Shown here piece after piece: positions 41,218 through 48,351 of a stretch of 64,000 nt of DNA (positions are counted from its first letter, which is position 1; every line of letters starts with the position of its first letter). The position numbers and the translations under genes are program-made. The stretch comes from Actinomycetota bacterium. GTDB lineage: Bacteria; Actinomycetota; Thermoleophilia; Solirubrobacterales; Solirubrobacteraceae. The notes beneath the pieces were generated by a model. The model searched no databases and was not told the origin of the DNA. It was given only the letters and a program-made list of their open reading frames with translations. The stretch spans positions 40,448-104,447 of the forward strand of contig VAWY01000134.1 of the NCBI GenBank assembly GCA_005888335.1, in the 5' to 3' direction.

Positions 41218-41628
41218 ATGCATGTTCGCGACGGCATGAGCGATGTCGTCCTGACCATCGGCCCCGGCCACACGTTGCGGGCGGCGGCCAGGCTCATGGC
41301 CGAGCGCAAGGTCGGCGCGGCGGTCGTCATCGACCCCGAGACCCCCGGCCCGGGCATCCTCACCGAGCGCGACCTCCTCGAGTCCGTGGCCAAGGGCCAG
41401 GACCCCGCCCAGGAGCGCGTCGCCGACCACCTGACGGCCGAACTCGTGGTCGCGTCGCCGGCGTGGTCGCTCGAGGAGGCGGCGGTGGCGATGATCAAGG
41501 GCGGCTTCCGCCACCTGATCGTGGTCGAGGGCGGCGACATCGCCGGCGTGGTCTCGATGCGCGACATCGTGCGCTGCTGGACCGACGACGGCTCGATCTG
41601 CGAAGTCCCCGCGTCCGCGGCGGCGTAG
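41218..41628 (+). CDS. twin CBS-domain protein between the two oxidase clusters
   Basis: A 136-residue protein of two CBS motifs (about 1-62 and 68-125: HVRDGMSDVVLTIGPGHTL, GILTERDLL; VADHLTAELVVASPAWSLEEA, GVVSMRDIVR). It probably binds an adenine nucleotide or S-adenosyl ligand. It lies alone on the plus strand with an oxidase cluster on each side, so an energy-sensing link is tempting but unproven. A 181-base gap precedes it, containing a GAGGGGG about 10 bases before the ATG. Confidence 0.85.
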   Translation: MHVRDGMSDVVLTIGPGHTLRAAARLMAERKVGAAVVIDPETPGPGILTERDLLESVAKGQDPAQERVADHLTAELVVASPAWSLEEAAVAMIKGGFRHLIVVEGGDIAGVVSMRDIVRCWTDDGSICEVPASAAA

Positions 41629-41632
41629 CGGG

Positions 41633-41658
41633 GCGGCCGCGGCGCGCGCCGCGGCCGC
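41633..41658. terminator. 26-base perfect palindrome between convergent genes
   Basis: A fully self-complementary GC-only palindrome (NotI-like GCGGCCGC at both ends, GCGCGC centre) fills the 30-base gap between the CBS gene stop and the oxidase small-subunit stop. It should form a very stable hairpin in both transcripts and serve as a bidirectional terminator. Confidence 0.65.
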
Positions 41659-41886
41659 TCAGTGGTGCTCGAGAGGGAGCTCCTCGATCTCGCGCTGCGT
41701 GCTGCGCACCCAGCGCACGATCACCACGAGCGCCACGATGATGCCCGGGACGTAGAAGACGAAGCCGAGCGTGATGCCCACGATGCCGGCGGTGATCGCG
41801 CAGGCGAGCAGGAAGGGCAGCAGTGACGGGCCGGGGAGGTGGACCTCCTCGCCGACCGGCGGGACCTCGGGATCGAGCGGACTCAC
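41659..41886 (-). CDS. small two-helix oxidase-associated protein (subunit IV-like)
   Basis: A 75-residue protein. It has a Pro/Glu-rich N-terminus (SPLDPEVPPVGEEVHLPGPS), two hydrophobic helices (about 21-40 and 42-60), and a charged C-terminus ending EIEELPLEHH. Position after ctaB and the 36-residue protein, and the hairpin of two helices, suggest a small structural subunit of the aa3 oxidase comparable to actinobacterial subunit IV. GTG start overlaps the upstream stop by 4 bases. Function inferred from context. Confidence 0.65.
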   Translation of the reverse strand: MSPLDPEVPPVGEEVHLPGPSLLPFLLACAITAGIVGITLGFVFYVPGIIVALVVIVRWVRSTQREIEELPLEHH

Positions 41887-41993
41887 GAGATGTAGAGCGC
41901 CGCGGCGACGAACGTCATCCCGAACATGAAGAGGACGACCGCCGCGGCGATCAGCGCGGTGCGGATGTTGCGGCGGGCGAGGCGGCGGTCCAT
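41883..41993 (-). CDS. 36-residue single-helix protein in the aa3 cluster
   Basis: Micro-protein MDRRLARRNIRTALIAAA followed by a hydrophobic run to the C-terminal LYIS. A basic cytoplasmic end and one helix resemble the N-terminal anchor of CtaG/Cox11 (RRNxRTAL...), but without the copper-binding domain. It sits between ctaB and the 75-residue gene, which it overlaps by 4 bases. I infer a role in oxidase assembly or structure, with low certainty. Confidence 0.55.
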   Translation of the reverse strand: MDRRLARRNIRTALIAAAVVLFMFGMTFVAAALYIS

Positions 41994-42008
41994 GAGGCGC
42001 GCGGGAGT

Positions 42009-42908
42009 CTAGAGAAGCCTGGCGTCCGCCACCATGGCCACGAAGAGCAGCGCCAGGTAGGCGAGCGAGAACAGGTACAGCCACAGCGCCGCACGCCGGT
42101 CGGCGCGGCGCCACAGGCGCACGGCGCCGGCGATGAACGTCGCCCCGAGCGCCAGCGAGGCCACGAGGTAGCCGACGCCGAAGCCGCCGGCGCAGAACGG
42201 CAGCTGGCTGACCGCGTAGAGCAGCAGCGCGTAGAGGACGATCTGCCGGCGCGTCTCGGCCTCGCCGCGGACGACCGGCAGCATCGGCACGCCGACCTTC
42301 GCGTACTCGTCCTTCATCAGCAGCGACAGCGCCCAGAAGTGCGGCGGCGTCCAGAAGAAGACGATCGCGAACAGGTACAGCGCCGTGCCGTCGAGCCCGC
42401 CGGTCACCGCGGCCCAGCCGACCAGCGGCGGCACCGCGCCCGCCGCGCCCCCGATCACGATGTTCTGCGGCGTGCGGCGCTTGAGCCACATCGTGTAGAC
42501 GAGCGTGTAGCCGAGGAAGCCCGACAGCGCCAGCGCCGCCGCGAGCACGTTGACCGCGGCCGTCAGCCAGGCGAAGGACAGCGCCGACAGCGCGCAGCCG
42601 AAGACGAGCGCGGCGCGCGGCGAGATGCGCCCGGAGGCCACCGGGCGCGAGGCGGTCCGCGCCATCCGCGCGTCGAGATCGCGGTCGAACCAGTGGTTGA
42701 CCGCGCCCGCCCCGCCCGCGCTCAGATAGCCGCCCAGGCACGTCGCCGCGATGAGCGACAGCGAGGGGTCGCCGGCGATCTCCATCGCCGCGACGGTCGT
42801 GAGCAGCAGCAGCGACTGGACCTTCGGCTTGGTCAGCGCGACGTAGTCGGCGACGACCGAAGCGACCGGCGCCGGGATCGCGGTCAACGTGGCGCGCGGG
42901 CCGGTCAC
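42009..42908 (-). CDS. ctaB: protohaem IX farnesyltransferase (haem O synthase)
   Basis: Attaches a farnesyl group to haem B to make haem O, the precursor of haem A needed by both oxidases. The 299-residue protein is a UbiA-fold prenyltransferase with about eight helices. The first Asp-rich motif NHWFDRDLDARMARTASRP (about 71-89) and the second conserved loop DEYAKVGVPMLPVVRG are present. The N-terminal segment DYVALTKPKVQSLLLLTT matches the family. GTG start, one base from the upstream ctaD stop. Confidence 0.95.
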   Translation of the reverse strand: MTGPRATLTAIPAPVASVVADYVALTKPKVQSLLLLTTVAAMEIAGDPSLSLIAATCLGGYLSAGGAGAVNHWFDRDLDARMARTASRPVASGRISPRAALVFGCALSALSFAWLTAAVNVLAAALALSGFLGYTLVYTMWLKRRTPQNIVIGGAAGAVPPLVGWAAVTGGLDGTALYLFAIVFFWTPPHFWALSLLMKDEYAKVGVPMLPVVRGEAETRRQIVLYALLLYAVSQLPFCAGGFGVGYLVASLALGATFIAGAVRLWRRADRRAALWLYLFSLAYLALLFVAMVADARLL

Positions 42909-42909
42909 G

Positions 42910-44622
42910 TCAGCGCACCAGCGACTCGGGCGCCGGCGCCGCAGGCGCGCCGGTGCGGCCAGTGCGCCGGTCGATCTCGCGGCGGATGTCCTTCATCGGC
43001 TCCACCGAGCGCACGCGCGGGACGATGTCGAAATTGTTCACCGGCGGCGGCGAGGAGGTGAACCACTCCAGCGTGTTGCCCTTCCACGGGTCGGGCCCGG
43101 CGACGACCCCGCGCCTGGTCGAGCGCAGGAAGTTGATCACCGAGACGAGGATCCCGAGCCCGAGGATGAACGAGCCGATCGTCGAGATCAGGTTGTAGAG
43201 GTGCAGGTGGCCGATGTCCGGATACTCGTAGATGCGCCGCGGCATGCCCGACAGGCCCATCGAGTGCTGGACCAGGAACGTCGTGTTGAACCCGATGAAC
43301 ATCAGCAGGCACGACAGCTTGCCCAGCCCCTCGCTCAGCAGCCGCCCGGTGATCTTCGGGAACCAGTAGTAGGTCGCGGCGAAGACCGTGAAGACCGCGC
43401 CGCCCATGAGCACGTAGTGGAAGTGGGCGACGACGTAGTAGGTGTCGGTCAGCTGCCAGTCGACCGGGAAGATCGCCAGGAAGATCCCGGTGATCCCGCC
43501 GATGAGGAACTGCGCGATGAACGCGCAGCAGAACCACAGCGGTGTCTTGAAGTCGATCGTGCCGCGCCAGAGCGTGGCGATCCAGTTGAAGATCTTCACG
43601 CCGGTGGGCACCGCGATGAGGAACGAGCTCATCATGAAGAAGACGAGCACCACCGTCGGGCTCGGCGTCGAGAACATGTGGTGCGCCCAGACCAGCAGGC
43701 CGAGGAAGGCGATGACCACGGTCGCCGCGGCGACGGCCTTGTAGCCGAAGATCGGCTTGCGCGCGAAGACCGGCAGGATCTCCGACACGGCGCCGAACCC
43801 CGGCAGGATCATGATGTAGACCTCGGGGTGGCCGAAGAACCAGAACAGGTGCTGCCACAGCAGGGGCGAGCCGCCGTTCGTCGCATCGTAGAAGTGGGTC
43901 CCGAAGTGCCGGTCGGTGAGCAGCAGCGTCACCGCGCCCGCGACGACTGGCAGGGCGAGGATCAGCAGGATCGAGTACACGAGGACCGCCCACACGAACA
44001 GCGGCAGGCGCCCCCAGCCCATCCCGGGCGCGCGCATGTTGGCGATCGTCGCGTAGAAGTTGATCGAGCCGATCAGGGAGGACATGCCGGTGAGGTGGAT
44101 GAGGAAGATCCACCCGTCGACGCCGGCGTTGGGCAGGTACGCGCTCGAGGACAGCGGCGGGTACATGGTCCAGCCGGCCTCGGGCGGGTTGAAGAACATC
44201 GTCGCGTAGAAGACGATGCCGCCGGCCAGCAGCAGCCAGTAGCCGAGCGCGTTCAGGCGCGGGAAGGCCATGTCCCGCGCGCCGATCATCAGCGGCACGA
44301 AGTAGTTGCCGAACCCCGCCCAGACCGGCACGACGAAGAGGAAGATCATCGTCGTGCCGTGCATCGTGAACAGCTGGTTGAAGGTCTGCGGCTCCAGCAG
44401 CGTGTTGTCCGGAGCGCCCAGCTGCAGGCGCATCATCAGCGCCTCGACGCCCCCGATCAGGAAGAACGCGAACGTCGTGACGAGGTAGAGGATCCCGATC
44501 CGCTTGTGGTCGGTGGTCGTGATCCAGCTCGTCCAGCCACGCGGCTCGGGCCGGACGTCGTGGGCGACGATCTGCGGGACGGCGGGCAGGGCGGTGGTCG
44601 GAGCGATCTCGGTGGCGGCCAT
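42910..44622 (-). CDS. ctaD: cytochrome c oxidase subunit I, A1 type (aa3)
   Basis: A second catalytic haem-copper oxidase subunit, 570 residues. Haem a His in FTMHGTTMIFLF; CuB His-Tyr cross-link motif in FWFFGHPEVYIMILPGFG, with the A1-specific Glu (GHPEV); WAHHMF; VAHFHYVLMGG. It begins MAATEIAPTTALP and shows the usual 12-helix pattern with a SSPPPVNNFDIVPRV C-terminal tail. Together with ctaC upstream and ctaB downstream it makes an aa3 oxidase, probably the one served by the bc complex in actinobacteria. Confidence 0.95.
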   Translation of the reverse strand: MAATEIAPTTALPAVPQIVAHDVRPEPRGWTSWITTTDHKRIGILYLVTTFAFFLIGGVEALMMRLQLGAPDNTLLEPQTFNQLFTMHGTTMIFLFVVPVWAGFGNYFVPLMIGARDMAFPRLNALGYWLLLAGGIVFYATMFFNPPEAGWTMYPPLSSSAYLPNAGVDGWIFLIHLTGMSSLIGSINFYATIANMRAPGMGWGRLPLFVWAVLVYSILLILALPVVAGAVTLLLTDRHFGTHFYDATNGGSPLLWQHLFWFFGHPEVYIMILPGFGAVSEILPVFARKPIFGYKAVAAATVVIAFLGLLVWAHHMFSTPSPTVVLVFFMMSSFLIAVPTGVKIFNWIATLWRGTIDFKTPLWFCCAFIAQFLIGGITGIFLAIFPVDWQLTDTYYVVAHFHYVLMGGAVFTVFAATYYWFPKITGRLLSEGLGKLSCLLMFIGFNTTFLVQHSMGLSGMPRRIYEYPDIGHLHLYNLISTIGSFILGLGILVSVINFLRSTRRGVVAGPDPWKGNTLEWFTSSPPPVNNFDIVPRVRSVEPMKDIRREIDRRTGRTGAPAAPAPESLVR

Positions 44623-44631
44623 CGAAGCGGT

Positions 44632-45543
44632 CTAGGGGTTGCCTTGCGGGTTGCGCTCGAGCTTGGCCCGGCTGCCCGCGGCCGCCGCGTCGGCGGCCTC
44701 GATCTGGGCCTTCTTGCTGGCCAGGTACTGCTCGAAGTCGGCGGGGGAGACCGCCCTGACGTGGGCGACCATGTTCGCGTGGTTGCGGCCGCACAGCTCG
44801 GCGCACTGGCCGCGGAAGATCTTGCCCTCCATCCCGTGCGGGATCTTGAACCACGTGTAGTTCGTGTAGCCCGGGACCGCGTCGAACTTGCCGCCGAGCT
44901 TGGGGATCCACCACGAGTGCGCGACGTCCTGGGCGACGATGTCGAGCGTGACCGTCGTGCCGGTCGGGACGACCATCTCCTCGTAGGAGAAGACCGAGTT
45001 CAGCGGCTGGTCCTTGCAGCGCGTCCCATACGTGTAGCGCCAGATGTACTGCTGGCCGTTGACGCAGATGTTCAGCGAGCGGCCGTTGGGCGGCAGGCGC
45101 TTGGTCGGGCCGGCCGCGTAGAGGATGCCGCCGTTGGACGCCCGGAAGCCGTTGGCGTCGGAGTTCTCGGGGTCGCGGATGCTGGGCAGCAGCGCGAAGG
45201 TCACGCCGGCGAGGACGACGAGGATCGCGGCCGCGCCGATCGTCCACCCGACCTCGAGACGCGTGTTGCCGCGGATCTGCGCGGCGACCGCGCCCTTGCG
45301 CGCGCGGAACTTGACCATCGAGTAGAGCAGCGCGCCCTCGACACCCACGAAGATGATCGCCGCCAGGACGAGGACGACCGTGTAGAGCGTGTTGATCCGG
45401 TCGGCGTTCGGCGAGCCGCCGTGATCGGGCGTGAGCACGTCCGCCACGGCCGCCGGCGCCAGCGCGAGCGCCGCCACGGCTGCCGCCGCAACGGCGACGA
45501 GAAGACCCTTGTGGCGGCGCGGGGCTCGCAAAGCGCGCGGCAT
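44632..45543 (-). CDS. ctaC: cytochrome c oxidase subunit II (aa3, CuA only)
   Basis: A 303-residue subunit II. It has a signal peptide (about 12-33), two transmembrane helices (about 53-75, 92-115) and a CuA domain with VAHSWWIPKLG and CAELCGRNHANM. Unlike the first cluster there is no cytochrome c domain; the protein ends with a charged helix (FEQYLASKKAQIEAADA). An insertion around NGFRASNGGILYA precedes the CuA domain. ATG at 45543 is preferred over one 17 codons upstream because it gives a proper signal peptide. Confidence 0.93.
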   Translation of the reverse strand: MPRALRAPRRHKGLLVAVAAAAVAALALAPAAVADVLTPDHGGSPNADRINTLYTVVLVLAAIIFVGVEGALLYSMVKFRARKGAVAAQIRGNTRLEVGWTIGAAAILVVLAGVTFALLPSIRDPENSDANGFRASNGGILYAAGPTKRLPPNGRSLNICVNGQQYIWRYTYGTRCKDQPLNSVFSYEEMVVPTGTTVTLDIVAQDVAHSWWIPKLGGKFDAVPGYTNYTWFKIPHGMEGKIFRGQCAELCGRNHANMVAHVRAVSPADFEQYLASKKAQIEAADAAAAGSRAKLERNPQGNP

Positions 45544-45556
45544 CTTAGTCGGGAAA

Positions 45557-45592
45557 GCCGGGGGTCGCCTCGCCAGGGCGGGGGTCCCCGGC
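45557..45592. terminator. hairpin in the gap between crotonase and ctaC
   Basis: Arms GCCGGGG (45557-45563) and CCCCGGC (45586-45592) with a 22-base loop. It lies downstream of the crotonase gene and upstream of ctaC on the minus strand. It has no T tract and could act as a terminator or leader structure. Confidence 0.3.
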
Positions 45593-45630
45593 ACACAGCG
45601 GTGCGGGCCGGCGAGGCGCGACTGCCGGGG

Positions 45631-46425
45631 TCACGCGCCGCGGAAGCCGGCCGCTCGTTTCTGGATGAACGCGGTGACGCCCTCGGCGAAGTCGCCGGTG
45701 GCGGCCATCTCCTGCTGGATGTCGGCCTCGAGCTCGAGCTGCTCGTCCATGCGCGCGTAGAGCCAGTTGTTGAGCTGGCGCTTGGTCCCCGCGTAGGACC
45801 GCGTCGGTCCCGCCGCGAGGCCCTCGGTCAGGGCGCGGACATGGTCGTCGAACGCGTCGTCGGCCACGACGCGGTTGATCAGCCCCCAGTCGAGCGCGCG
45901 CGCCGCCGGCACGCGCTCGCCGAGCATCGCCATCTCCGCCGCGCGGGCCATCCCCGCACGCGCGGGGACGAACACCGAGGAGCCGCCGTCCGGGACCAGG
46001 CCGATGTTCACGAAGGCGAGCATGAAGTAGGCCGACTCGCTGGCCACGATGAGGTCGCAGGCGAGAGCGAGCGAGCACCCGATGCCGACGGCCGGGCCGT
46101 GGACGGCGGCGACCACGGGCTTGGGCATCCGCCGCAGCCCGACGATGATCGGGTGGTAGACCTCGTGCAGCCGCGTCCGGACGTCCGGGTGGCCTTCGGG
46201 CGTGAGCTCCTGGCCGGTGATGTTGTCGCGCAGGTCCGCGCCGGAGGAGAAGGCGCGCCCCGCGCCCCGCACGCAGACCGCTCGAACCGCGTCGTCGTCG
46301 GTGACCCGGCGGACGGCCTCGAGCAGCTCGTCGCCGAACTGGCGGTTCCAGGCGTTCAGGCTCTCCGGCCGGTTGAGGAGGATCGTCCCCACGCCGTCGG
46401 CGATCTGCAGATCGATCGTTTCCAT
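45631..46425 (-). CDS. enoyl-CoA hydratase/isomerase-family protein (PaaG-like)
   Basis: A 264-residue crotonase: LNRPESLNAWNRQFGDELL, oxyanion segments GAGRAFSSGADLRDN and HGPAVGIGCSLALACDLIVAS, then NIGLVPDGGSSVFVPARAG. The LVPDGG signature, with Asp instead of the hydratase Glu, is typical of isomerases such as PaaG (2-(1,2-epoxyphenyl)acetyl-CoA isomerase), but a plain enoyl-CoA isomerase is equally possible. It probably belongs to fatty-acid or aromatic catabolism. A palindrome (46444-46457) lies just upstream. Confidence 0.88.
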   Translation of the reverse strand: METIDLQIADGVGTILLNRPESLNAWNRQFGDELLEAVRRVTDDDAVRAVCVRGAGRAFSSGADLRDNITGQELTPEGHPDVRTRLHEVYHPIIVGLRRMPKPVVAAVHGPAVGIGCSLALACDLIVASESAYFMLAFVNIGLVPDGGSSVFVPARAGMARAAEMAMLGERVPAARALDWGLINRVVADDAFDDHVRALTEGLAAGPTRSYAGTKRQLNNWLYARMDEQLELEADIQQEMAATGDFAEGVTAFIQKRAAGFRGA

Positions 46426-46443
46426 GGGCGCCGGACCCTAACT

Positions 46444-46457
46444 GGATGACGTCATCC
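46444..46457. promoter_or_regulatory. 14-base palindrome GGATGACGTCATCC upstream of crotonase
   Basis: Perfect palindrome with a TGACGTCA core, 18 bases before the crotonase start and spanning the stop codon of the histidine-kinase gene. The location suits a repressor operator of the downstream gene. No regulator is identified. Confidence 0.4.
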
Positions 46458-47549
46458 GGGGGCGCCGGCGAGCGGCAGGCTGACCGCGAACGCGGTCTCG
46501 CCGTCGGGGCCGGACTGCAAGACCAGCCGACCGCGGTTGGCCTCGACAAGCCCGAGCGAGAGCGCGAGGCCGAGCCCGCCGCCCTCGTCCGACAGGCGTC
46601 CCTGGAAGAACGGCTCGAAGACGCGAGCGCGCTGGCCCGCCGGGATGCCCGGGCCGCGGTCGATGACCCGCACGGTGGCCCGCCCGCCGGCGGCTCCGCC
46701 CGTGACGCGCACCGGCGCGTCGGGCGGCGAGAACCTCACCGCGTTCTCGAGCAGGTTGCCGAACACCCGCTCGAGCTGGGCGCGATCGGCCGTCACTGCG
46801 GGGAGGTCGGCGGGCAGCTCGAGATCGATCGCGTGATCGCCCCGCGCGATGCGCGCGTGCTCGGCGGCCGCGGCGACGACCTCGTGCAGGTCGACGCTGT
46901 CCGGTGACGTGCGCAGCGTGCCCGACTCCAGGCGCGACAGGTCGACCAGGTCGTCAACGAGGCGCACCGCGCGCACAACCGGGGCCCGCAGCGCCTGCCA
47001 CTGCTCGTCGCGCGCGGGCAGCGCCTCCGCGGCGTCGGCCACCGCATGGACGAGCGGGCGCAGGTCGTGGGCGACGACGTGCAGGACCGCGGTCTTGGCG
47101 ATGTTGCCGCGCACCGCGGCCTCGGCCTTCGCCTCGAGCGAGTCGAGGCGCTGGCGCTCCAACGCGACGTCCATGATGCCCGCCAGCGGCTCGGCGACGC
47201 GGGCGGGATCAGCGCCGCCGGTCGCGTACAGCCACGCCGACTGGCCCTCAAGCGGCAGGCGCACCGTGCGCTCGCCGGGCCGCGCGGACGGGACCGAGGC
47301 GAACTCGATCCGCGCCGACTCGGCCCCGAGCGCCTCGGCGACCCGGGCGCCGATCCACCCCAGCTGCGGGGCGAGCGCGCCGTGGTGCAGCAGGCGCCGC
47401 GCCACCGCGGCGACGAGCGACGCCTCGCGCGCGCGCTCGGCCGCCTCGGCCGCCTGCGCGCGCGCCTCACGCCCGCGAGCGCGAGCTCGCAGCGCGAGGA
47501 GCACCGCGGCCGCGAGCAGAACGGCGAGCAGAGCGGCGAGCGCGGCCAT
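46452..47549 (-). CDS. orphan sensor histidine kinase
   Basis: A 365-residue protein. It has an N-terminal hydrophobic helix (about 2-20), an Ala/Arg-rich coiled segment, a GAF-like sensory region (about 45-135), a HisKA helix with His161 in VVAHDLRPLVHAV, and a HATPase domain (N box GNLLENAVRFSP, G1 DRGPGIP, G2 GGGLGLALS). The C-terminal half looks like KdpD/PhoR-type kinases. The H box lacks the usual Thr (HDLRPL instead of HDLRTPL). No response regulator adjoins it. Only one helix is visible, so it may sense a cytoplasmic cue near the membrane. Confidence 0.85.
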   Translation of the reverse strand: MAALAALLAVLLAAAVLLALRARARGREARAQAAEAAERAREASLVAAVARRLLHHGALAPQLGWIGARVAEALGAESARIEFASVPSARPGERTVRLPLEGQSAWLYATGGADPARVAEPLAGIMDVALERQRLDSLEAKAEAAVRGNIAKTAVLHVVAHDLRPLVHAVADAAEALPARDEQWQALRAPVVRAVRLVDDLVDLSRLESGTLRTSPDSVDLHEVVAAAAEHARIARGDHAIDLELPADLPAVTADRAQLERVFGNLLENAVRFSPPDAPVRVTGGAAGGRATVRVIDRGPGIPAGQRARVFEPFFQGRLSDEGGGLGLALSLGLVEANRGRLVLQSGPDGETAFAVSLPLAGAPG

Positions 47550-47575
47550 CTCGGGGCGATCGTACGCCTGCGGGG

Positions 47576-47581
47576 TAGTGT
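47576..47581 (+). promoter_or_regulatory. -10 box (TAGTGT), leaderless spacing
   Basis: TAGTGT ends 6 bases before the ATG at 47588, exactly where transcription would begin at the A of ATG. It lies in the 38-base gap divergent from the histidine kinase. Confidence 0.4.
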
Positions 47582-47587
47582 GGTCCT

Positions 47588-48316
47588 ATGGCCCGTCCAT
47601 TGATCGGCATCCCCTCGCCGATCGAGCGTGCCCGCTGGGGCGCCTGGGACGAGCCGGCGCACGTGCTGAACCGCAGCTACGTCGACGCGGTCCACCGCGC
47701 AGGCGGCGCGGCGGTGATCCTCCCGGCCGACCCAGACTGGGTGACCGACCCCGACCAGGCGCTCGACCTCATCGACGGCCTGCTGCTCGCCGGCGGCGTC
47801 GACGTCGATCCGCAGTTCTACGGCGCGGAGCGCCATCCGGAGACCAAGCGGACCGTGCCCGAGCGCGACACGATCGAGATCGCGCTGGCCCGCCGCGCGC
47901 TGGAGCGCGACATGCCGCTGCTCGGCATCTGCCGCGGGATGCAGCTGATCAACGTGGCGCTGGGGGGCACGCTGCACCAGCACCTCCCCGACGTCGTCGG
48001 CCACGGCGAGCACCGGCGCGTGATCGGCTCGTTCGCGAACTCCGACCACGACGTCGAGCTGGAGCCCGGGTCACTCGCGGCACGCGCGGCGGGCGAGGAG
48101 GTCCACGTCACGAAGTCGCACCACCACCAGGGCGTCGACCGCCTCGGCGAGGGGCTCGTGGTCACCGGGCGCTCGATGCTCGACGACCTGCCCGAGGCGG
48201 TCGAGATCCCGGACCGCCGCTTCGCCCTGGGCGTGCAGTGGCATCCGGAGGCCGACGAGCGCAGCCGGCTCATCTCGGCGCTGGTCGAGGAGGCGGCGGC
48301 GGCCCGGGTCGCCTGA
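47588..48316 (+). CDS. gamma-glutamyl-gamma-aminobutyrate hydrolase-family amidotransferase (PuuD-like)
   Basis: A 242-residue class I glutamine amidotransferase-like hydrolase. N-terminus RPLIGIPSPIERARWG, the AGGVDVDPQFYG loop, nucleophile Cys in LGICRGMQLINVALGGTLHQHL, VTKSHHHQGVDRLGEGL and the His/Glu pair in GVQWHPEADE. Family members cleave gamma-glutamyl-GABA in putrescine breakdown or other gamma-glutamyl amides. No other puu genes are present here, so the substrate is uncertain. Confidence 0.88.
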   Translation: MARPLIGIPSPIERARWGAWDEPAHVLNRSYVDAVHRAGGAAVILPADPDWVTDPDQALDLIDGLLLAGGVDVDPQFYGAERHPETKRTVPERDTIEIALARRALERDMPLLGICRGMQLINVALGGTLHQHLPDVVGHGEHRRVIGSFANSDHDVELEPGSLAARAAGEEVHVTKSHHHQGVDRLGEGLVVTGRSMLDDLPEAVEIPDRRFALGVQWHPEADERSRLISALVEEAAAARVA

Positions 48317-48336
48317 GGCTCGACCGCCTCTGCGCA

Positions 48337-48342
48337 TATCCT
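48337..48342 (+). promoter_or_regulatory. -10 box (TATCCT) upstream of the PAP2 gene
   Basis: TATCCT ends 9 bases before the GTG at 48352. This favours that GTG as a leaderless start over the ATG 18 bases further on. Confidence 0.4.
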
Positions 48343-48351
48343 CGGCCCGCC

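Noticed and set aside
42889..46449. Long plus-strand open frame opposite the aa3 oxidase cluster
   Set aside because: Antisense to ctaD, ctaC and crotonase genes, which have full motifs. The product is a low-complexity Arg/Asp/His-rich sequence.
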